Shown here: positions 61,831 to 64,000 of the stretch, piece by piece
Numbering within the stretch: the stretch's first letter is position 1
Layout of the letters: every line of letters begins with the position of its first letter
Origin: Dicaeum eximium
Taxonomy: Eukaryota; Chordata; Aves; Passeriformes; Dicaeidae
Length of the DNA stretch: 64,000 bases
Assembly: GCA_013396995.1 (NCBI GenBank)
Contig: VWZP01002415.1
Span: forward strand, 568,411-632,410
Direction of reading: 5' to 3'
Notes under the pieces: model-generated
Seen by the model: the letters and a program-made list of their open reading frames with translations, nothing else
Told to the model about the DNA's origin: nothing
Databases searched by the model: none
Position numbers and translations under genes: made by a program

Positions 61831-64000
61831 ACTACAGTTATTGCCTAAGACTACAGCTGCAATAAAGAAATTTCAGAACTCCATTAGCAGGGGGGCTGGT
61901 AATGGATAGCAAAAGAACATGAAATTCTCCCATGAGGAAATGTTTGTCATGACTGGGCTGGCATGCTTTTCTTCTGAGGCTCCCCTTGCACTGGGCTTTT
62001 GCTGAAAGAAATGTAGTAATTTGTTTAAACACGTAAGATGTTTCCATTTTGACTTGCCTTAACCAACAGAGCAATGGTGGATCCATGTGCTTTCCATGGT
62101 ACCACGAGTAAGGATTCCTTGTGCTAATCACAGACTTGCAGAGTAGGCATATATTCACTAAGGCTAAGTGCAAAAATTGTGGAGGACAAAGTTACAAGGT
62201 TCTTTGTAAAGGAATGGCCTTTCCTCCCCACCCCCTTTTCCTGCATACAGCAACAAATACCCTTATCTTGTTAGGATTATTTTGACAATGAAAAACCTGC
62301 GTGCTTTTGTTTTGTGGGATACTGTTTTCCTGAGTATCTGTTGCATTACATGCATGTTCACACACAGGTCTGCTCCTGAGTTTTCTGTCAAGATCTGTAG
62401 CAACTGAAAAGCATTAGACCCATGAGTAGTGGTTAGAATGAACTGAATTTGTATTCAGTGACTTTTGAGGAAATAAACAAATTTTATATAATTATTCTAC
62501 ACAGTTATTTAATTGTATAATTTGACTTATGCTCCGCACCATGGCATCTATGTGTTTATGTTTGCTATATGCTACAGAAAAGCATCAAACCCACAGCTTT
62601 ATGATTATGATATGATATCATAATATCATGATAAACCCAGCACACACAACACAGCCTATATTTGAGAGGACATAAATATAACTTTTCTGTTGCTTCTGGC
62701 TGCATGGATAATCTTCCATAAACAAATTGCGGATGACTGAACAATGCTAGCCTGAACATGCCTGTTTAGGAGATTTTTGTAATAAACCCCTTATTTCTCA
62801 GGGAGATGCTTATGCCTTAGGCTCTCTGCAGTAAGACCCAGAATTTAATTTCATAACTTGAGGAAGCTCAGATTCTGTTTTTCAGTTTAGTTCACCAAGA
62901 GCAAGAGAAACCAGCATCTAAATATGACCATAAAGATTAGTGCATCCATATCAGGACCTGATTGAGACCTACCACACCTTCCTGTCTAGGTATGAGCAAA
63001 TCAGTGTAAGTGAAACAAGGAATCTCTCTGAAAGGCTCTGACATAAATAAGAATGGTTATGGGAATAATCCTAACAGTATTGCAGAGACAGCTCATATTT
63101 GATTTGCTTCTTGAGACTACTTCCCACGAAGCTGACCCAGTTTATAGGTATTTTGCTTCTGCTTTATGAGCAGAGCATATATTAATCAAGTTAGAATTCA
63201 GACCACTGTTTGCCTTCTGCATCAGGCATTACTCAAAATCCTCTTTCACGTTCTGTATTACAATTTTTAGAACTTCAGAGCCATATTTTGAGTTAAGTAC
63301 AAGCAGCTTGTATATGAAATGACTACTGTTTTGTATGGCACTATTTTCTTGAGTCTCCTCATTTAACCTATTTTCATTATTACTTAAATATATGCACATA
63401 CATAGTTCTTAACTTCCTTATATTCAGTACGGTATATATTCAAAGGAAAGCATAATATGAATGCACTGTGCTCCATGCATAAAATTAACCCTATAGAACT
63501 GCACAATATCACTGGTCATATCATTAATTATTGCAATGAAATTATGACAAAGAAAACATGACAGAGCAGCATTCAGCTAGATAATCTAGCAAAGTTCTTC
63601 AGACTGTCTTCTTGTTGTCTAAAGCGTAAGACTGAGGCAAATGTAGATATGTGGTGATGCCTTAAAGAGCTAGAAATAAAAGAACAGACTTTCAAGACAA
63701 TATTAGCATAGGAGGTAATATAAAGACTGGTCTTTAATGGAGACCTCCAGGGGTAGATATGGAAAAATGCCCAGCTCACACAGAGTGAATGCAGTTTTAT
63801 AAATTCACTAGATTAGCATAATTGAGAAGTATTCACAATTAGAAGCATAGGTGATGAGGGAATTCTCCCTTCTGGTTAAACCCATTTCTGTATACCCTCT
63901 CTGCCCCCCTTGGTGGTAGCTGTACTTTGCTTATGAGAAAGTGTCTGGGAAGAGTAGTTCATCCTTGCTTCCCAGTGTTGTGGTTTTTTTTCTCTTGGTC
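61831..64000. other. Non-coding sequence, no gene recognised
   Basis: AT-rich unique DNA. A 12-bp palindrome (TATGATATCATA) lies at 62611-62622 in an AT-rich patch. No coding frame, RNA gene or nameable mobile element was seen up to the window end. Confidence 0.55.

Noticed and set aside
4966..63480. Shared 15-mer CTGTGCTCCATGCAT near 4966 and 63466
   Set aside because: The similarity does not extend beyond the 15 bases, so a chance match is the simplest explanation.

Overview
The window looks like bird nuclear DNA, probably from a songbird-like lineage. It is AT-rich with long non-coding stretches. The single recognisable gene has a vertebrate intron/exon structure. The interspersed repeats are of avian type: CR1 LINE 3'-end fragments, and ERV LTRs resembling those common in passerines. 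The assignment rests on recognising repeat and protein families by eye; no search was run.

One protein-coding gene is well supported. It is the coding exon of FUT9 (alpha-1,3-fucosyltransferase 9), with a splice acceptor ending at 989 and an intact 359-codon reading frame at 998-2077. The first 989 bases are the end of the preceding intron. The sequence after the stop, starting with an imperfect (TG)n tract, is 3' UTR whose end I cannot fix. FUT9 makes the Lewis x glycan in the Golgi.

The remaining ~60 kb looks like a gene desert. No second gene, RNA gene or CRISPR array could be supported, and I saw nothing resembling exons of the genes that flank FUT9 in mammals (MANEA upstream, UFL1/FHL5 downstream). 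Its content is mobile-element debris and simple repeats. An ERV LTR lies at 27.7-28.3 kb, with a 5'-truncated relative at 32.8-33.2 kb. CR1 fragments lie at 41.9-42.2 kb (minus), 52.85-53.04 kb (minus) and 55.5-56.0 kb (plus). A 220-bp LTR-like element with a perfect 5-bp target duplication is at 46.83-47.05 kb, and a ~391-bp LTR with TATA and polyadenylation signals is at 47.80-48.19 kb. A 5' LTR with a GC-rich interior, a 208-base assembly gap and a tRNA-Gly-like primer binding site is at 58.46-59.52 kb. A decayed tandem array with a period near 180 bp carries a GTTAGGG-like motif and spans about 60.0-61.85 kb.

Smaller items include three separate 31-32 bp tandem duplications, a perfect 14-bp-stem hairpin at 54.52 kb, and several microsatellites. 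I found no convincing new biological system. The items most worth a second look are the tRNA-Gly-primed ERV, the decayed satellite and the long hairpin.
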